Made by a program: the position numbers and the translations under genes
The notes under the pieces: model-generated
Database searches by the model: none
Seen by the model: the letters and a program-made list of their open reading frames with translations, nothing else
What the model was told of the DNA's origin: nothing
Source of the DNA: Streptomyces triculaminicus
Lineage (GTDB): Bacteria > Actinomycetota > Actinomycetes > Streptomycetales > Streptomycetaceae
Length of the DNA: 64,000 nucleotides
Assembly (NCBI RefSeq): GCF_017349075.1
Contig: NZ_JAFMOF010000002.1
Span: 434,001 to 498,000, forward strand
Direction: 5' to 3'
In this document: piece by piece, positions 1 through 12,353 of the stretch
How positions within the stretch are numbered: the first letter of the stretch is position 1
Layout of the letters: every line of letters begins with the position of its first letter

Positions 1-1208
1 AGGCCGACGCCACCCCGGGTGCCTCCGCGTCCGGCAAGCCGGACGCGAAAAAGGACGACAAGAAGGCGCCGACGCCCACCCCGGCGCCCGGTGGCGACGC
101 GGCCGCCCTGCAGAAGAAGCTCGACGCCCTGGACTGCTCCACCAAGGAGGGCCGCGCCAAGGCCAACGAGGCCGCCGCCGCCTCCGCGCCGACCGACATG
201 ATCGCCGCGTGCCGCAAGGACGGCCAGGTCAAGGAGATCCTGGGCCCGGTGGCCGTCGAGGGCACCAACGTCAGCGGCGCCAGCGCCGTCTTCGACACCC
301 AGCAGGGCAAGGGCTGGCTCGTCCAGCTGAAGTTCGACTCCGCCGGCGCCAAGAAGTTCGCGCAGGTCACCGGCCAGCTGGCCACCAAGCAGTCCCCGCA
401 GAACCAGTTCGCCATCGTCCTGGACGGCGAGGTCGTCTCCGACCCGTCCGTGAGCACCTCGATCGGCGGCGGCTCGGCGGAGATCTCCGGCGGCTTCACC
501 CAGCAGAGCGCCTCGGAACTGGCCAACGTGCTGTCCTACGGCGCCCTGCCGCTGTCCTTCGACGTGGTCAACGAGACCACCGTGACCGCCGCGCTCGGCG
601 GCGAGCAGCTGCGCGCCGGTCTGGTCGCCGGTGCCATCGGCCTCTTCCTGGTGATCGTCTACCTGGTCGCGTACTACCGCGGTCTCGCGCTCGTCGCCCT
701 CGCCAGCCTCGCGGTCTCCGCGATCCTCACCTACACGATCATGGTGCTCCTCGGCCCGGCCATCGGCTTCGCGCTGAACCTGCCGGCCGTCTGCGGCGCC
801 ATCGTGGCGATCGGCATCACCGCCGACTCCTTCATCGTCTACTTCGAGCGCATCCGGGACGAGATCCGCGAGGGCCGCACGCTGCGCCCGGCCGTGGAGC
901 GCGGCTGGCCGCGCGCCCGCCGCACCATCCTGGTCTCGGACTTCGTCTCCTTCCTCGCCGCCGCGGTGCTCTTCGTCGTCACCGTCGGCAAGGTGCAGGG
1001 CTTCGCGTTCACGCTCGGCCTGACCACGCTCCTCGACGTCGTCGTGGTCTTCTTCTTCACCAAGCCGCTCATGACGATCCTCGCCCGCCGGAAGTTCTTC
1101 GCCAGCGGTCACCCCTGGTCCGGCCTGGACCCCGCCCGGCTGGGCGTCAGGCCGCCGCTGCGGGCCTCCCGCCGCCGTTCCGCCCCCGTCGACCCGAAGG
1201 AGGCGTGA
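1..1208 (+). CDS. secD: Protein translocase subunit SecD (5' end missing)
   Basis: SecD and SecF form the accessory membrane complex that uses proton-motive force to help SecYEG export pre-proteins. About 401 C-terminal residues lie in the window; the gene begins upstream. The first ~35 visible residues are a Ala/Pro/Lys/Asp-rich linker, common in actinobacterial SecD. They are followed by the rest of the extracytoplasmic P1 domain and then five hydrophobic segments matching TM2-TM6. The TM4 region reads GITADSFIVYFERIRDE, the family signature around the proton-relay acidic residue. The TGA is separated by one base from the ATG of secF, so the two are co-transcribed. Confidence 0.96.
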   Translation, partial: ADATPGASASGKPDAKKDDKKAPTPTPAPGGDAAALQKKLDALDCSTKEGRAKANEAAAASAPTDMIAACRKDGQVKEILGPVAVEGTNVSGASAVFDTQQGKGWLVQLKFDSAGAKKFAQVTGQLATKQSPQNQFAIVLDGEVVSDPSVSTSIGGGSAEISGGFTQQSASELANVLSYGALPLSFDVVNETTVTAALGGEQLRAGLVAGAIGLFLVIVYLVAYYRGLALVALASLAVSAILTYTIMVLLGPAIGFALNLPAVCGAIVAIGITADSFIVYFERIRDEIREGRTLRPAVERGWPRARRTILVSDFVSFLAAAVLFVVTVGKVQGFAFTLGLTTLLDVVVVFFFTKPLMTILARRKFFASGHPWSGLDPARLGVRPPLRASRRRSAPVDPKEA

Positions 1209-1209
1209 G

Positions 1210-2328
1210 ATGTCGCGACTCGGCAACCTCGGTGCCAGGCTCTACCGCGGTGAGGTCGGCTACGACTTCGTCGGCAAGCGGAAGATCTGGTACGGCATCT
1301 CGATCCTCATCACCATCACGGCCATCGTCGGCCTGGCGGTGCGCGGCCTGAACATGGGCATCGAGTTCTCCGGCGGCGCGGTCTTCAACACGCCCCCGAC
1401 CTCGGTGTCGGCCACCCAGGCCCAGCGGACGGCGGAGGACACCTCCGGCCACGCCGCCGTCGTCCAGAAGCTGGGCAACAAGACCCTCCGGGTCCAGGTC
1501 AGCGAGCTCACCACCGAGCAGTCGCGCAAGACCCAGGAGGCGCTGGCCAAGAAGCTGGACGTCCCGGTCAACAAGATCAACACCGACATCGTCGGCCCGA
1601 GCTGGGGCGACCAGATCGCCAAGAAGGCCTGGACGGGCCTGGGGATCTTCATGATCCTCGTGGTGATCTACCTGGCCATCGCCTTCGAGTGGCGGATGGC
1701 CGTGGCCGCCCTGGTGGCGCTGATCCACGACCTCACCATCACCGTCGGCGTCTACGCGCTGGTGGGCTTCGAGGTCACCCCGGGCACCGTGATCGGTCTG
1801 CTGACCATCCTCGGCTACTCCCTCTACGACACCGTCGTCGTCTTCGACGGTCTCAAGGAGAGCTCGAAGGACATCACCAAGCAGACCCGCTTCACCTACA
1901 GCGAGATCGCCAACCGCAGCCTCAACGGCACGCTGGTCCGCTCGATCAACACCACCGTCGTGGCGCTGCTGCCGGTCGCCGGCCTGCTGTTCATCGGCGG
2001 CGGCTTCCTCGGCGCGGGCATGCTCAACGACATCTCGCTCGCCCTCTTCGTCGGCCTCGCGGCCGGCGCCTACTCCTCGATCTTCATCGCCACCCCGCTG
2101 GTCGCCGACCTCAAGGAGCGCGACCCGCAGATGAAGGCCCTGACCAAGCGCGTGCGTGCCCGGCGCGCCGCCGACGCGGCCAAGGCCGAGGCGGGCGACG
2201 CGTCGGCCAACGCGGCGGGCGAGGACGAGGACGTGCAGGACGCGGCGGCGGGCGTCGTCGGCCAGCGCGGCGAGGACGCCGGTCGCAGCCGCGGCCGCGG
2301 CGGCCGTCCCTCGGGGAAGCGCCGATGA
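1210..2328 (+). CDS. secF: Protein translocase subunit SecF
   Basis: Partner of SecD in the proton-driven export accessory complex. It has 372 residues and six predicted membrane segments: one near residues 25-50, then a small extracytoplasmic domain, then five more between roughly 140 and 310. The TM4 motif GYSLYDTVVVFDGLKE is the SecF signature. The last ~60 residues form a charged Ala/Gly/Arg/Asp-rich cytoplasmic tail, longer than in E. coli SecF but usual in Streptomyces. The stop overlaps the start of apt (ATGA), indicating translational coupling. Confidence 0.97.
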   Translation: MSRLGNLGARLYRGEVGYDFVGKRKIWYGISILITITAIVGLAVRGLNMGIEFSGGAVFNTPPTSVSATQAQRTAEDTSGHAAVVQKLGNKTLRVQVSELTTEQSRKTQEALAKKLDVPVNKINTDIVGPSWGDQIAKKAWTGLGIFMILVVIYLAIAFEWRMAVAALVALIHDLTITVGVYALVGFEVTPGTVIGLLTILGYSLYDTVVVFDGLKESSKDITKQTRFTYSEIANRSLNGTLVRSINTTVVALLPVAGLLFIGGGFLGAGMLNDISLALFVGLAAGAYSSIFIATPLVADLKERDPQMKALTKRVRARRAADAAKAEAGDASANAAGEDEDVQDAAAGVVGQRGEDAGRSRGRGGRPSGKRR

Positions 2329-2891
2329 GCGCCACCAGCGCCTTCGGCGCCGACCAGGAGCTGCGCACGCTGCTGCTCAGCCGGATCCACGACGTTCCGG
2401 ACTACCCCAAGCCGGGCGTGACGTTCAAGGACATCACCCCGCTGCTCGCCGACGCCACCGCGTTCGCCGCGCTGACGGACGCCTTCGCCGGGCTGTGCCG
2501 TGAGTACGGCGCCACCAAGGTCGTCGGCCTGGAGGCGCGCGGCTTCATCCTCGCCGCCCCCGTGGCCGTACGCGCCGGGGTCGGCTTCGTGCCCGTGCGC
2601 AAGGCGGGCAAGCTGCCCGGCGCCACGCTCGGCCAGGCCTACGCGCTGGAGTACGGCACCGCCGAGATCGAGCTGCACGCCGATGCGCTCGTCCCCGGCG
2701 ACCGGGTCCTCGTCATCGACGACGTCCTGGCCACCGGCGGCACCGCCGAGGCCTCGCTCAAGCTGATCCGCCGGGCGGGCGCCGAGGTGGCGGGCGTCGC
2801 GGTGCTGATGGAGCTCGGCTTCCTGCCGGGCCGCGAGCGCCTGGCCGGCGAGCTCGCCGGGGCGCCCCTGGAGGCGCTGATCACGGTCTGA
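2325..2891 (+). CDS. apt: Adenine phosphoribosyltransferase
   Basis: Salvages adenine with PRPP to give AMP in the cytoplasm. It has 188 residues, close to the usual 170-185. The PRPP-binding loop [13 protein letters not shown] lies near residues 125-137 and the N-terminal [17 protein letters not shown] block is characteristic of Apt. The chosen ATG overlaps the secF stop by four bases (ATGA). Having apt between secDF and rel is the conserved actinobacterial order; all three act in export or purine nucleotide economy but are not one pathway. A strong hairpin follows the stop. Confidence 0.96.
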   Translation: MSATSAFGADQELRTLLLSRIHDVPDYPKPGVTFKDITPLLADATAFAALTDAFAGLCREYGATKVVGLEARGFILAAPVAVRAGVGFVPVRKAGKLPGATLGQAYALEYGTAEIELHADALVPGDRVLVIDDVLATGGTAEASLKLIRRAGAEVAGVAVLMELGFLPGRERLAGELAGAPLEALITV

Positions 2892-2926
2892 CCGTCCTAC
2901 TGCGCCGCACGGCGCGCGAACGGCCC

Positions 2927-2963
2927 CGAGGCGGGCACCGGGAAGCTCCCGGTGCCCGCCTCG
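2927..2963 (+). terminator. Palindromic terminator after apt
   Basis: Perfect 17-bp inverted repeat (arms 2927-2943 and 2947-2963, 3-nt loop) directly downstream of apt. There is no U-tract, as is typical for Streptomyces. It separates secDF-apt from rel. Confidence 0.8.
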
Positions 2964-3077
2964 CGTTATGCCTGACGTCCCCTGTGACGCCGGCGGCCGC
3001 ACGGCGGTCCGGCGGCCGGGATCGATACCATGGCAGTCCGGACCTGATCGGGGGGCCGGAACGCATGAGGAGTGCTC

Positions 3078-5640
<2,563 letters not shown>

Positions 5641-5649
5641 GCGGACATG

Positions 5650-5685
5650 CGTAAGGGGCTCCGGCCATGGCCGGAGCCCCTTACG
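5650..5685. terminator. Bidirectional terminator between rel and the DUF349 gene
   Basis: A 36-bp perfect palindrome (CGTAAGGGGC ... GCCCCTTACG) lies between two convergent genes, so it can serve both strands. It starts ten bases after the rel stop. Confidence 0.85.
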
Positions 5686-5705
5686 TCATGCCCTTATGCC
5701 GGCGT

Positions 5706-6935
5706 TCAGCCGCCGAACTCCTCCAGGCCCTTCAGGGCCTGGTCCAGCAGCGCCTTGCGGCCCTCGAGCTCCCTGGCGAGCTTGTCGGCCTTGGCGTCGT
5801 TGCCGGCGGCACGCGCCTTGTCGACCTGCTCCTGGAGCTTGTCGACCGCCGACTGCAGCTGCCCGGTCAGACCGGCCGCACGCGCCCGGGCCTCCGGGTT
5901 CGTACGCCGCCACTCGGCCTCTTCGGTCTCCTGGATTGCGCGCTCGACCGCGTGCATCCGGCCCTCGATCTTCGGCCGGGCGTCGCGCGGTACGTGACCG
6001 ATGGCCTCCCAGCGCTCGTTGATCGAACGGAACGCCGCCCGCGCCGACTTCAGGTCCGTCACCGGGAGCAGCTTCTCGGCCTCGACGACCAGCTCCTCCT
6101 TGAGCGTGAGGTTGCCCTGCTGCTCGGCGTCGCGCTCGGCGAACACCCCGCTGCGCGCCTGGAAGAAGACGTCCTGCGCGCCGCGGAAGCGGGCCCACAG
6201 CTCGTCCTCCGCCTCGCGCTGCGCGCGCCCGGCGGCCTTCCACTCCGACATCAGGTCGCGGTAGCGCGCGGCCGTCGGGCCCCAGTCCGTCGAACCGGAG
6301 AGCGCCTCGGCCTCGGCGACCAGCTTCTCCTTGACCTTGCGGGCATCCTCGCGCTGCGCGTCCAGCGAGGCGAAGTGCGCCTTGCGTCGCTTGGAGAACG
6401 CCGAGCGGGCGTGCGAGAAGCGGTGCCACAGCTCGTCGTCGGTCTTGCGGTCCAGGCGGGGCAGGCCCTTCCAGGTGTCCACCAGGGCGCGCAGCCGCTC
6501 GCCGGCCGAGCGCCACTGCTCGCTGGCCGCCAGCTCCTCGGCCTCGGCGACCAGCGACTCCTTGGCCGTACGAGCCTCCTCGGACTGCTTGGCCTTGGCC
6601 GCCTTGCGCTCCTCGCGGCGCGACTCGACGTCGGACACCAGCTTGTCGAGCCGGGTCCGCAGCGCTTCGAGGTCGCCCACCACGTGATGCTCGTCGACCT
6701 GGGTGCGCAGGTGGTCGATCGCCACCGACGCGTCCTTGGCCGACAGGTCGGTGGTCCTCACCCGGCGCTCGAGGAGGCCGATCTCCACGACCAAGCCCTC
6801 GTACTTGCGCTCGAAGTAAGCAAGGGCCTCCTCGGGAGACCCCGCTTGCCACGATCCGACGACCTGCTCGCCGTCGGCGGTACGCACGTACACGGTCCCC
6901 GTCTCATCGACGCGGCCCCACGGGTCGCTGCTCAC
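5706..6935 (-). CDS. DUF349 domain-containing coiled-coil protein
   Basis: 409 residues, cytoplasmic, function unknown. It is built of three or more DUF349-type repeats (for example around LRALVDTWKGLPRL, RDLMSEWKAAGRAQ and INERWEAIGHVP), with the recurring W-x-x-x-G core and long charged helices that should form coiled coils. The C-terminal ~80 residues are a further Lys/Gln/Ala-rich helix. The GTG start at 6935 gives VSSDPWGRVDETGTVYV and is preceded by GGAGG, whereas an upstream in-frame start has no ribosome site. It is usually found beside rel and the cyclophilin gene in Streptomyces. Confidence 0.88.
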   Translation of the reverse strand: MSSDPWGRVDETGTVYVRTADGEQVVGSWQAGSPEEALAYFERKYEGLVVEIGLLERRVRTTDLSAKDASVAIDHLRTQVDEHHVVGDLEALRTRLDKLVSDVESRREERKAAKAKQSEEARTAKESLVAEAEELAASEQWRSAGERLRALVDTWKGLPRLDRKTDDELWHRFSHARSAFSKRRKAHFASLDAQREDARKVKEKLVAEAEALSGSTDWGPTAARYRDLMSEWKAAGRAQREAEDELWARFRGAQDVFFQARSGVFAERDAEQQGNLTLKEELVVEAEKLLPVTDLKSARAAFRSINERWEAIGHVPRDARPKIEGRMHAVERAIQETEEAEWRRTNPEARARAAGLTGQLQSAVDKLQEQVDKARAAGNDAKADKLARELEGRKALLDQALKGLEEFGG

Positions 6936-7157
6936 AGCGCCTCCTCCACATGATGCCGGGGCCGGTGTGCGGCCCGCGTGCATCGTCCACAGTTGATCCG
7001 GCCGGGGCCGCGCCCCGACCGGTCCGACAGCTTGATCATCCGGGTGCGTACAGCCGCCGGATCAGGCACCCTACACAACGCCAACATAGGCGAACGGCGC
7101 CCCGGCTGTCCGTATCCCGCGCGACCGAAATTTCGCCGCGAGGGCGTCAGGATCGCG

Positions 7158-7973
7158 TCAGGACTTCGCCACCGTCGCCTTGTCGATCACCACGGTGGCG
7201 TTCGGGGCGCCGTCGCCGGCTCCGGTCTGCTCTCCCGCGTCGGCGATCTTCTTCAGGGTCTTCATGCCGTCGGCGCCGATGGTGCCGAACGGGGTGTACT
7301 GCGGGGGCAGCTGGCTGTCCTGGTAGACGAGGAAGAACTGGCTGCCGCCGGTGTGCGGCTGGCCGGTGTTGGCCATCGCGATGGTGCCCGCGGGGTAGAC
7401 GTTCCCCTTGAGCTTCTCGTCCTTGAGGTTCTCGTCCGGCAGCGTGTAGCCGGGGCCGCCCTGACCGGTGCCCTTGGGGTCGCCGCACTGCAGGACGTAG
7501 ATCCCGCCGGTGGTGAGCCGGTGGCACTTGGTGTGGTCGAAGAACCCTTCCTTCGCGAGGAACTCGAAGGAGTTGACCGTGTGCGGGGCGTTCGCGGCGT
7601 CGAGCTTGACGTCGATCGTGCCGCAGGTGGTCTTCAGGTTCATCGCGTACGACGCCGACTTGTCGACGCCCATCTCCGGCTCCGACTTCCACGTCTTGGC
7701 GGCCGGGGAGCCGGGGGCCGGCTTGGCGCAGGGGTCCGGACCCTTCTTCGGGGTCGGCAGGGCGTCCGCGGCGTCGGCCTTGTCCTTCTTGCCGCCGCCC
7801 GACAGCGCGCCGGTGGCGTACGCGGTCGCGCCGCCGACCACCACCATCGCGAGGACGGTGGCGATCACCGCGTTGCGGCGGCGGGCCTTGCGGCGTGTCG
7901 CCTCGCGACGCTGCTGCTGCCGTTCGAACTTCTCACGGGCCAGCTGTCGCCGCCGCTGCTCGTTACTGACCAC
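7158..7973 (-). CDS. Membrane-anchored cyclophilin-type peptidyl-prolyl isomerase
   Basis: Predicted to catalyse cis-trans isomerisation of proline bonds in exported proteins. It has 271 residues: a strongly basic cytoplasmic N-terminus, one transmembrane helix at about residues 34-55 (NAVIATVLAMVVVGGATAY), a Gly/Lys/Asp-rich linker, then a cyclophilin domain from about 110 to the end. Cyclophilin blocks are visible in FFDHTKCHRL, GTIAMANTGQPHTGGSQFF and YTPFGTI. The GTG at 7973 is preceded by GAGGAGAG seven bases away. The single N-terminal anchor places the enzyme outside the membrane. It is divergent from the glyoxalase-like gene. Confidence 0.92.
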   Translation of the reverse strand: MVSNEQRRRQLAREKFERQQQRREATRRKARRRNAVIATVLAMVVVGGATAYATGALSGGGKKDKADAADALPTPKKGPDPCAKPAPGSPAAKTWKSEPEMGVDKSASYAMNLKTTCGTIDVKLDAANAPHTVNSFEFLAKEGFFDHTKCHRLTTGGIYVLQCGDPKGTGQGGPGYTLPDENLKDEKLKGNVYPAGTIAMANTGQPHTGGSQFFLVYQDSQLPPQYTPFGTIGADGMKTLKKIADAGEQTGAGDGAPNATVVIDKATVAKS

Positions 7974-8172
7974 CGGGGTTCTCTCCTCGTGCCGTTTCGT
8001 GCATGTCCTGAGCCGCGAATCGCGAGTGTGCCCGTACCGTATACGGGTTCGCGGCGGCGGGAGTGCCGCCGGTAGGCTCTGATCGGTCGGGTGTCCCCAG
8101 CAGGGGGCTCCGGCAGGGGCCCACCGCTCCGGCCGTCGACCGACCGAAGACCGACCGACATTAAGGACGAAC

Positions 8173-8883
8173 GTGCTCATTGCCGGGTTCCCCGCCGGGG
8201 CCTGGGGGACCAACTGCTACCTGGTCGCCCCTGCCGCAGGCGAGGAGTGCGTGATCATCGACCCGGGCCACCAGGCGGCCCAGGGCGTCGAGGAAGCGCT
8301 GAAGAAGCATCGGCTCAAGCCCGTCGCCGTCGTCCTCACCCACGGCCACATCGACCATGTCGCCTCGGTCGTCCCGGTGTGCGGCGCCCATGACGTCCCG
8401 GCCTGGATCCACCCCGCCGACCGCTACATGATGAGCGACCCGGAGAAGGCCCTCGGCCGCTCCATCGGGCAGCAGCTCATGGGCGAGCTGACCGTGGGGG
8501 AGCCGGACGACGTCAAGGAACTGACCGACGGCAGCAGGCTCGAGCTCGCGGGGCTCGAGTTCACCGTCGCGCACGCGCCCGGCCATACCAAGGGGTCGGT
8601 GACCTTCCGGATGCCCGAGACGACCGAGATCCCCTCGGTGTTCTTCTCGGGCGACCTGTTGTTCGCCGGCTCCATCGGACGCACCGACCTGCCCGGCGGT
8701 GACCACGCCGAGATGCTCCAGTCGCTGGCCCGAGTGGCCCTGCCGCTGGACGACTCGACCGTGGTGCTGTCCGGCCACGGCCCCCAGACGACCATCGGCC
8801 AGGAGCGCGCCACCAACCCGTATCTGCGGGAGGTGGCCGCCGGCCTCGGAGCCGGATCCCCGGCTCCGCGACGAGGAATGTGA
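8173..8883 (+). CDS. MBL-fold hydrolase, glyoxalase II-like
   Basis: Metallo-beta-lactamase-fold enzyme, probably cleaving a thioester or similar small-molecule ester. It has 236 residues. The metal-binding THGHIDH motif lies near residues 56-62, followed by HAPGHT (about 136-141), FSGDLLF and a C-terminal [10 protein letters not shown] histidine. This ligand set fits hydroxyacylglutathione-hydrolase-like proteins; in actinobacteria, which use mycothiol rather than glutathione, the true substrate is not known. The GTG start follows a short purine stretch. The stop overlaps the hisS start (ATGTGA), so the two genes are coupled. Confidence 0.88.
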   Translation: MLIAGFPAGAWGTNCYLVAPAAGEECVIIDPGHQAAQGVEEALKKHRLKPVAVVLTHGHIDHVASVVPVCGAHDVPAWIHPADRYMMSDPEKALGRSIGQQLMGELTVGEPDDVKELTDGSRLELAGLEFTVAHAPGHTKGSVTFRMPETTEIPSVFFSGDLLFAGSIGRTDLPGGDHAEMLQSLARVALPLDDSTVVLSGHGPQTTIGQERATNPYLREVAAGLGAGSPAPRRGM

Positions 8884-10163
8884 CGAAAGCTTCCGTGAGC
8901 ACCTTCAAGGCCCCCCGGGGCACGTACGACCTGATCCCGCCGGTCTCGGCGGTCTACCTGGCCGTCCGCGAGGCCATCTCCGCGCCGCTCAGGCGCGCCG
9001 GCTACGGCTACGTCGAGACCCCCGGCTTCGAGCAGGTGGACCTGTTCTCCCGCGGCGTCGGCGAGTCGACCGACATCGTGACCAAGGAGATGTACACCCT
9101 CACCCAGCGCAGCGAGGGCAGCGAGCGCCTCGCCCTGCGCCCCGAGGGCACCGCCTCCGTGCTGCGCGCCGCCCTGGAGGCCAACCTCCACAAGGCCGGC
9201 AACCTTCCCGTCAAGCTCTGGTACTCCGGCTCGTACTACCGCTACGAGCGCCCGCAGAAGGGCCGCTACCGCCACTTCTCGCAGGTGGGTGCCGAGGCCA
9301 TCGGCGCCGAGGACCCGGCGCTGGACGCCGAGCTGATCATCCTGGCCGTCGACGCCTACAAGTCGCTGGGCCTGAAGAACTTCCGGCTGCTGCTGAACTC
9401 GCTCGGCGACAAGGAGTGCCGCCCCGCCTACCGGGCCGCCCTGCAGGACTTCCTGCGCGACCTCGACCTGGACGACGACACCCGCCGCCGCGTCGAGATC
9501 AACCCGCTGCGCGTCCTGGACGACAAGCGCGAGGCCGTGCAGAAGCAGCTCACCGGCGCCCCCATGCTGCGCGACCACCTGTGCGAGGCGTGCAAGGAGT
9601 ACCACGAGCAGGTCCGTGAGCTGCTGACCGCCGCCGGCGTCGCCTTCGAGGACGACGAGAAGCTGGTGCGCGGTCTGGACTACTACACCCGCACCACCTT
9701 CGAGTTCGTCCACGGCGGCCTCGGCTCGCAGTCCGCGGTCGGCGGCGGCGGTCGCTACGACGGCCTGTCCGAGATGATCGGCGGCCCCGCGCTGCCGTCC
9801 GTAGGCTGGGCGCTGGGCGTGGACCGCACGGTGCTGGCGCTGGAGGCGGAGGGCGTCGAGCTCGAACTGCCCGCCGCCACCGAGGTCTTCGCCGTGCCGC
9901 TGGGCGACGAGGCCCGGCGCGTGCTGTTCGGCCTGGTGACCGAGCTGCGCCGGGCCGGCGTGGCCACGGACTTCGCCTTCGGCGGAAAGGGCCTGAAGAA
10001 CGCCATGAAGTCGGCCAACCGTTCCGGCGCGCGTTTCGCCCTCGTGGCGGGCGAGCGGGACCTGGCCGAGGGCGTGGTGCAGCTGAAGGACCTGGAGAGC
10101 GGCGAGCAGAAGGCCGTCCCGTTCGACACCGTGGTGAGTGAAGTCCGTTCGGCCCAAGGCTGA
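8880..10163 (+). CDS. hisS: Histidyl-tRNA synthetase
   Basis: Class II aminoacyl-tRNA synthetase charging tRNA-His. It has 427 residues, the normal length. It contains motif 2 ([20 protein letters not shown]), the histidine-specific [14 protein letters not shown] segment and motif 3 ([13 protein letters not shown]), followed by the anticodon-binding domain. The GTG at 8880 overlaps the upstream stop; an alternative GTG at 8895 (VSTFKAPRG) corresponds to the start I recall for other Streptomyces HisS, so the first five residues are uncertain. Confidence 0.96.
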   Translation: MTKASVSTFKAPRGTYDLIPPVSAVYLAVREAISAPLRRAGYGYVETPGFEQVDLFSRGVGESTDIVTKEMYTLTQRSEGSERLALRPEGTASVLRAALEANLHKAGNLPVKLWYSGSYYRYERPQKGRYRHFSQVGAEAIGAEDPALDAELIILAVDAYKSLGLKNFRLLLNSLGDKECRPAYRAALQDFLRDLDLDDDTRRRVEINPLRVLDDKREAVQKQLTGAPMLRDHLCEACKEYHEQVRELLTAAGVAFEDDEKLVRGLDYYTRTTFEFVHGGLGSQSAVGGGGRYDGLSEMIGGPALPSVGWALGVDRTVLALEAEGVELELPAATEVFAVPLGDEARRVLFGLVTELRRAGVATDFAFGGKGLKNAMKSANRSGARFALVAGERDLAEGVVQLKDLESGEQKAVPFDTVVSEVRSAQG

Positions 10164-10222
10164 TTCACAGCCTACTGGTGCAGAATGGGCGACTACGGCC
10201 TACTGATGGGATCGACAGCGCT

Positions 10223-10882
10223 ATGACGACTTCGGCACTCGACCGCGACACGGATGGCGCGGAGCGGGACGGACCCGCCACGGGTGCGGTGGGCGGCAGC
10301 CGTGCGTTCGCGTGGCTGCTGGTGATCACCGGCGCGGCGGGGCTGCTGGCCTCCTGGGTCATCACGATCGACAAGCTGAAGATCCTCGAGGCCAAGGTCG
10401 AGGGGAAGACGTTCACCCCCGGGTGCAGCCTCAACCCCATCGTCTCCTGCGGCAACATCATGGAGAGCGCCCAGGCCAAGGCCTTCGGGTTCCCCAACCC
10501 GATGATCGGCCTGGTCGCCTACGGCGTGATCATCGCGGTCGGCATGGGCCTGCTCGCCGGTGCGCGCTTCCGCCGCTGGTACTGGCTCGGCATGGAGGCC
10601 GGCTGCCTCTTCGGCGTCGGCTTCGTGACCTGGCTGCAGTACGAGTCGCTGTACGTGATCGGCTCGCTGTGCCTGTGGTGCTGCCTGGCCTGGGTCGCCA
10701 CGATCGTCATGTTCTGGTACGTGACCGTGCAGAACCTGCGCCACGGCTTCATCCCGGCGCCGGAGGGCCTCAAGCGGGGCCTGCTGGAGTTCCACTGGGT
10801 GGTGCCGGTGCTGTGGATCGGCGTCATCGGCATGCTGATCCTCACCAAGTGGTGGTGGTTCTGGACGGGCGGCACGGCCTGA
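10223..10882 (+). CDS. Vitamin K epoxide reductase (VKOR) family membrane protein
   Basis: Integral membrane thiol oxidoreductase, expected to reoxidise a DsbA-like partner using a quinone, so supporting disulfide formation outside the cell. It has 219 residues and five predicted membrane helices. The quinone-side redox pair is in LCLWCCLAW (C-x-x-C) and the loop cysteines are GCSLN and VSCG, the standard VKOR arrangement. ATG 10223 (MTTSALDRD) is preferred over an upstream in-frame ATG at 10178, which would add a non-conserved extension. Lies between hisS and rarA on the same strand. Confidence 0.9.
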   Translation: MTTSALDRDTDGAERDGPATGAVGGSRAFAWLLVITGAAGLLASWVITIDKLKILEAKVEGKTFTPGCSLNPIVSCGNIMESAQAKAFGFPNPMIGLVAYGVIIAVGMGLLAGARFRRWYWLGMEAGCLFGVGFVTWLQYESLYVIGSLCLWCCLAWVATIVMFWYVTVQNLRHGFIPAPEGLKRGLLEFHWVVPVLWIGVIGMLILTKWWWFWTGGTA

Positions 10883-10913
10883 CCGTCCCCCTGCCCCTGT
10901 ACCTGGCTTGATC

Positions 10914-10945
10914 GACGCCGCCGGACCTCCGGGTCCGGCGGCGTT
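10914..10945 (+). terminator. Terminator hairpin after the VKOR gene
   Basis: 13-bp perfect inverted repeat (10915-10927 and 10932-10944) with a four-base loop, about 30 bases after the VKOR stop and 30 bases before rarA. Confidence 0.75.
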
Positions 10946-10973
10946 GTCAGTGGGGTGGCATAGGGTTTCGAGC

Positions 10974-12353
10974 GTGGAGCCCGACCTGTTCACCGCGGCC
11001 GCAGAGGACCGCCAGGAGAAGGACCCGGCGGCCAGTCCGCTGGCCGTCCGGATGCGCCCCCGCACCCTCGACGAGGTGGTGGGGCAGGCGCATCTGCTCA
11101 AGCCCGGCAGCCCGCTGCGCCGCCTGGTGGGGGAGGGCGGCGGCGGCCCCGCCGGACCCTCCTCGGTGATCCTGTGGGGCCCGCCCGGCATCGGCAAGAC
11201 CACGCTGGCCCACGTGGTCAGCCGGGCCACCAACAAGCGCTTCGTGGAGCTGTCCGCCATCACCGCCGGGGTCAAGGAGGTGCGGGCCGTCATCGACGGC
11301 GCCCGCCGCGCCTCCGGCGGCTACGGCAAGGAGACCGTCCTCTTCCTCGACGAGATCCACCGCTTCAGCAAGGCCCAGCAGGACTCCCTGCTGCCCGCCG
11401 TGGAGAACCGCTGGGTCACCCTCGTCGCGGCCACCACCGAGAACCCCTACTTCTCGATCATCTCGCCGCTGCTCTCGCGGTCCCTGCTGCTGACCCTGCA
11501 GGCCCTGACCGACGACGACCTGCGCGGCCTGATCCAGCGCGCCCTCACCGACGAGCGCGGCCTCGACGGCGCGGTGACCCTCCACGAGGACGCCGAGGCG
11601 CACCTGCTGCGCATCGCGGGAGGCGACGCCCGGCGCGCGCTGACGGCGCTGGAGGCGGGGGCGGGCTCCGCCATCGCCAAGGGCGAGGCCGAGATCAGCC
11701 TGGAGACGCTGGAGGGCGCGGTCGACCGGGCGGCGGTGAAGTACGACCGCGACGGCGACCAGCACTACGACGTCGCCAGCGCCCTCATCAAGTCCATCCG
11801 CGGCTCGGACGTGGACGCGACCCTGCACTACCTGGCCCGGATGATCGAGGCGGGGGAGGACCCGCGCTTCATCGCCCGCCGGCTGATGATCTCCGCGAGC
11901 GAGGACGTCGGGCTGGCCGACCCCACGGCCCTGCAGACCGCGGTGGCCGGGGCGCAGGCGGTGGCGCTGATCGGCTTCCCGGAGGCCCGGATCATCCTGA
12001 GCCAGGTGGCCGTGGCGCTGGCCCTGGCGCCGAAGTCGAACGCCGCCTACCTGGCCATCGACGCGGCGCTGGCGGACGTACGCGCGGGCCTGGCCGGCCC
12101 CGTCCCCGCCCACCTGCGCGACAGCCACTACAAGGGCGCCCAGAAGCTGGGCCACGGGCAGGGCTACGCCTACCCCCACGACGTCCCCGGCGGCATCGCC
12201 GCGCAGCAGTACGCCCCGGACTCCGTCCACGGCAAGCGGTACTACGAACCGACCCGCTACGGCGCCGAGGCGCGCTACGCGGACGTCGTGGAACGGGTGC
12301 GGGAGAGGCTGCGCGGCGAGCGGCCACCCGGCAGCAAGGACCCGGCGCCCTAA
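10974..12353 (+). CDS. rarA: Replication-associated recombination protein A (AAA+ ATPase)
   Basis: RarA/MgsA-family clamp-loader-like ATPase acting at stalled replication forks. It has 459 residues. Walker A is GPPGIGKTT and Walker B is VLFLDEIHR, with sensor 1 in [10 protein letters not shown]. The C-terminal tetramerisation part contains the family block [27 protein letters not shown] 10974 ([12 protein letters not shown]) is the recognised N-terminus; there is no good ribosome site and TAGGGT lies just upstream, so the message may be almost leaderless. The stop overlaps the stop of the convergent DUF2470 gene. Confidence 0.94.
   Translation: MEPDLFTAAAEDRQEKDPAASPLAVRMRPRTLDEVVGQAHLLKPGSPLRRLVGEGGGGPAGPSSVILWGPPGIGKTTLAHVVSRATNKRFVELSAITAGVKEVRAVIDGARRASGGYGKETVLFLDEIHRFSKAQQDSLLPAVENRWVTLVAATTENPYFSIISPLLSRSLLLTLQALTDDDLRGLIQRALTDERGLDGAVTLHEDAEAHLLRIAGGDARRALTALEAGAGSAIAKGEAEISLETLEGAVDRAAVKYDRDGDQHYDVASALIKSIRGSDVDATLHYLARMIEAGEDPRFIARRLMISASEDVGLADPTALQTAVAGAQAVALIGFPEARIILSQVAVALALAPKSNAAYLAIDAALADVRAGLAGPVPAHLRDSHYKGAQKLGHGQGYAYPHDVPGGIAAQQYAPDSVHGKRYYEPTRYGAEARYADVVERVRERLRGERPPGSKDPAP

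Noticed and set aside
2968..3077. ATG at 2968 as the rel start, giving an 890-residue protein in one frame
   Set aside because: It starts five bases after the apt terminator hairpin, has no ribosome site, and gives an Arg/Pro-rich N-terminus unlike RelA, while the TTG at 3078 has a good site and the familiar MPDE start.
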